Shown piece by piece: positions 61,605 through 64,000 of a stretch of 64,000 nucleotides of DNA. The position numbers were made by a program, and so were the translations under genes. A model generated the notes under the pieces. The model did no database searches. It was given only the letters and a program-made list of their open reading frames with translations, and was not told the DNA's origin. How positions within the stretch are numbered: position 1 is the stretch's first letter; the number at the start of each line of letters is the position of its first letter. Source of the stretch: Monosporascus cannonballus (Eukaryota > Ascomycota > Sordariomycetes > Xylariales); NCBI GenBank assembly GCA_004154925.1, contig QJNS01000257.1, forward strand, positions 45,823-109,822. The letters are read 5' to 3'.

Positions 61605-63937
61605 GGCGCGGCTGTGGCAATGCTGTTAGGAAGGGCTTGTATGAATGAATGCAGAGTTAGTATGAAGCACAGAGTAGGTGGGCAACTACGTGCGACTTGA
61701 GATGTCAAAGTAATACTTAACTGCAATCAAGCGTCTGCCTCGAATGCGGTTAACTGCATTCCATATTAACTAGTTCCTAGCCGTGCTGCTTATGTGCATA
61801 CCAGAGGCGAGCCCCACTTCTCTTAGGTAAAATGGAAAGTCTGGTCACCCTCCTATAAGCCAACACACCAAACCATCCCATATTCCGCAAGGATAGTGTA
61901 GTTCGAATAAAAATCGTAAAAATTATAAGGACGCCAGCATTTACTATTACTTTGGGTAGAAATTACAGCCTGAATAGTAGTAAGACTGGATTCCCGATAT
62001 TTCGTACATTTTTTCGAGCACAGTTGTATGGATATACTCTCCTGAATAAACGGTGCTACTTAAAGGGGATTTTAGATATTACATATCTTATATGTAGTAA
62101 CCTAACTACAAAAGGTCATTATGCATAAATCTTGCTTTATATGTATAATCCTTTAAAACATTGTCGCATGATGTAATTTTGCAATATTATATCGCTTCAT
62201 AAGAGGTTGTTGAACGAGATAAATTTTAGTGGCAAATTTGTCGTGAAGCCAGATTTGTCCTGTGAATGTATGTACAATGATAGCCAAATTTGGCAGCACA
62301 CCCAAGACAATATTTAAGGGGCTGCTTGAGGACGTTCCAGATGTTCTCGGTGAGGCCATGTTGATTACCCGGCTCTTCTACCAGCAGAAAGGCAGTATAC
62401 GGGGATTATTCATTTGGCCTCAGAAGTTGTCCAGATACCGTATACGCAATGTAACCTAGAGCTCTACGTCTGCGTCGTAAAGAGATGCTGTACTGGTGCT
62501 CCTTTACTCAGACCGTGGTCACAACTATATCTATCTTCGATGTCGTTATTGCAATTTGTATGCAAAGCACTCGCATATCGACGGCATCGTTTGTGCAGAA
62601 GGTGGAACTACATTACCATTCGGGGCTATCTTCGCTGGATAGCTTGCATATCGTGTTGCCCAACTGGGCATTGTCATACGTCGTATTTTTCGAGTCTGAA
62701 GCTTGGCGGGTAGCAACATGACTGCTCGTCTCCTGTTACCTTAGCCTTCTGGGGGTCCCCTCACCGGTCTAACACCTTAATCAGACAAGGCAACTACTGA
62801 CTGTATTTTATATTGATGTCGTCCACGACCTGGTCAAGCTGTATGGAGTGTACCTAAGGCGTTGGCACTCACCCCTGCCACTCTAACACGCGGTGTCATA
62901 GATAAATGACTGACAGAGGTGCCCTTTCGTATCTACGACTTAGGTGGTTAGGACTAATGAGAAGGGGCCAGTGACGAGGAACATATCACCCATCACTAAA
63001 GCCTGATAGCCCTGTGATACCGTATAGGACTTATGCACCAGCTGTGCTTCAACGTGCCCTAACTGTGTGTGCGCTCGATATAAGTATAGTCTCATCGCTT
63101 AAAAGCCAGCAAGTGCTCACCAGTCCTTGTATTACCACAGGTTTCTGCGCCTCGTAGGTTTATATTCACGGGCGTGACCCTAACCTCGCGGGATACGCTG
63201 GGGCTTATTATGGGTAGCTGATAGAAGGACGGAAGAGCTTGGAGCGTGGGGTCCTGCTGGTGGGACCCAATTGGTTGGTTATACAAAGGTAACGTTGACC
63301 TAGAGATCTCTCTTGCATAGGCCCCGAAGATTCACGTCAGAAACCGTAGTCAGGTTTCATAGCAGCGTGGATCAGTCCTACGACAAACTGGCATGGGGCT
63401 ACACTACGCGTGGATCTAGGTATTAAGAGACAGCTCGCATCTTGTATGACGAGCTCCTTGATTCCTAAATATATATGCAAGATTCAAATTTCTCAATAAA
63501 AATCTCTACACATGCGGTCTTCCGAAACTGCCACCTGTTATATTGCTGCAGACACCACCCGAGCCTTCTCTTTAAGCTGCCAATGGCAAGTGGTTTTGAT
63601 CGAAGGCGTCAAGCCCCGATACCATTGCCGGCATCTCCTAGTCTGGGCGGCACTGCCTGCTTTACCCTCTCGAGGAAGACAAGTAATAGCTAATCAGCCC
63701 TAAGAATACCTCAGTGTCCAGTTTAGATGAGCGCTGACTGTTTACCGTAACCTCCAGCAAGAGGTAGATGACGTACGCAGACGACGGTATGCCTAAACTT
63801 CAGGCCCTGGCGTCATCATTCCCTAGCGAGAGAGCACACCTGTGGCTCGTTCATGATATCGTCGCTCGCTACGCGGTCGGGCAGCAGCGAGATTTATGTT
63901 CAACGTGACGTGTCTGAATCAGACTACGTAGCACCGG
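61605..63937. other. Gene-poor region, about 2.3 kb
   Basis: An AT-rich tract at about 61880-62220 and only short frames are seen. Two overlapping frames near 62260-62720 look slightly protein-like, but I cannot assign them. No telomeric TTAGGG array is present. Confidence 0.5.
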
Positions 63938-63955
63938 GGGGGGGGGGGGCGGGGG

Positions 63956-64000
<45 letters not shown>
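63938..64000. other. Poly-G run at window end, probable assembly artefact
   Basis: The last 63 bases are G apart from two C bases. Such long poly-G is not expected in fungal DNA, and the run reaches the window edge. It is most simply explained by two-colour sequencing chemistry reading no signal as G at a contig end. Confidence 0.75.

Noticed and set aside
63938..64000. Possible telomere at the window end
   Set aside because: The run is poly-G, not TTAGGG repeats.

Overview
The window reads as nuclear DNA of a filamentous ascomycete (Pezizomycotina, probably Sordariomycetes). The genes are eukaryotic and single-copy. Most are split by short introns (about 50-180 bases) with GT..AG ends and a CTAAC/CTGAC-type branch site. 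A heterokaryon-incompatibility (HET) gene is present. One AT-rich block carries the base signature expected of repeat-induced point mutation (RIP). No operons, CRISPR arrays, rRNA or tRNA genes were seen. The species call is an inference.

Layout. 1-1375: AT-rich, RIP-like block. 1.7-15 kb: mitochondrial enoyl thioester reductase (+), UBC13 (-), a WDR59/Sea3-type TORC1 regulator (+), a small cysteine-rich secreted protein (-) and glutamate decarboxylase (-). 16-22 kb: a large disordered orphan protein (-) and a vacuolar-type subtilisin (-). 22-26 kb: gene-poor. 26-37.4 kb: a giant BEACH-WD40 protein (+), the 9.5 kDa subunit of complex I (-) and the OST48/Wbp1 oligosaccharyltransferase subunit (+). 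38.5-41 kb: a HET-domain protein (+). 41-45 kb: gene-poor, with a possible decayed gene. 45-52 kb: ISY1 (+), a secreted calcineurin-like phosphoesterase/5'-nucleotidase (-), mitochondrial GatA (+) and PRP38 (-). 53-55 kb: a broken type II membrane glycosyltransferase-like gene (-). 55-60 kb: gene-poor. 59.9-61.6 kb: a Gemin2/SIP1 homologue (-). 61.6-64 kb: gene-poor, ending in a poly-G run that looks like an assembly artefact.

I rebuilt gene models by hand from splice sites, reading-frame phase and remembered family sequence. Several coding parts are too small to show as open frames: the ATG-only first exon of ISY1, the two-codon first exon of the secreted protein, the 18-base first exon of glutamate decarboxylase, and the 44-base last exon of the 9.5 kDa complex I subunit.

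Functionally the genes are mostly housekeeping: mitochondrial fatty-acid synthesis, complex I, mitochondrial translation, N-glycosylation, vacuolar proteolysis, nutrient signalling and pre-mRNA splicing. Three splicing-related genes (ISY1, PRP38, Gemin2) lie within about 16 kb, which may be chance. I found no convincing undescribed multi-gene system. The most interesting points are the broken glycosyltransferase-like gene with two RIP-type stops, the 8-base GATA array in a divergent promoter, the unusual exon structures, and perfect TACCTAGGTA palindromes confined to intergenic DNA.
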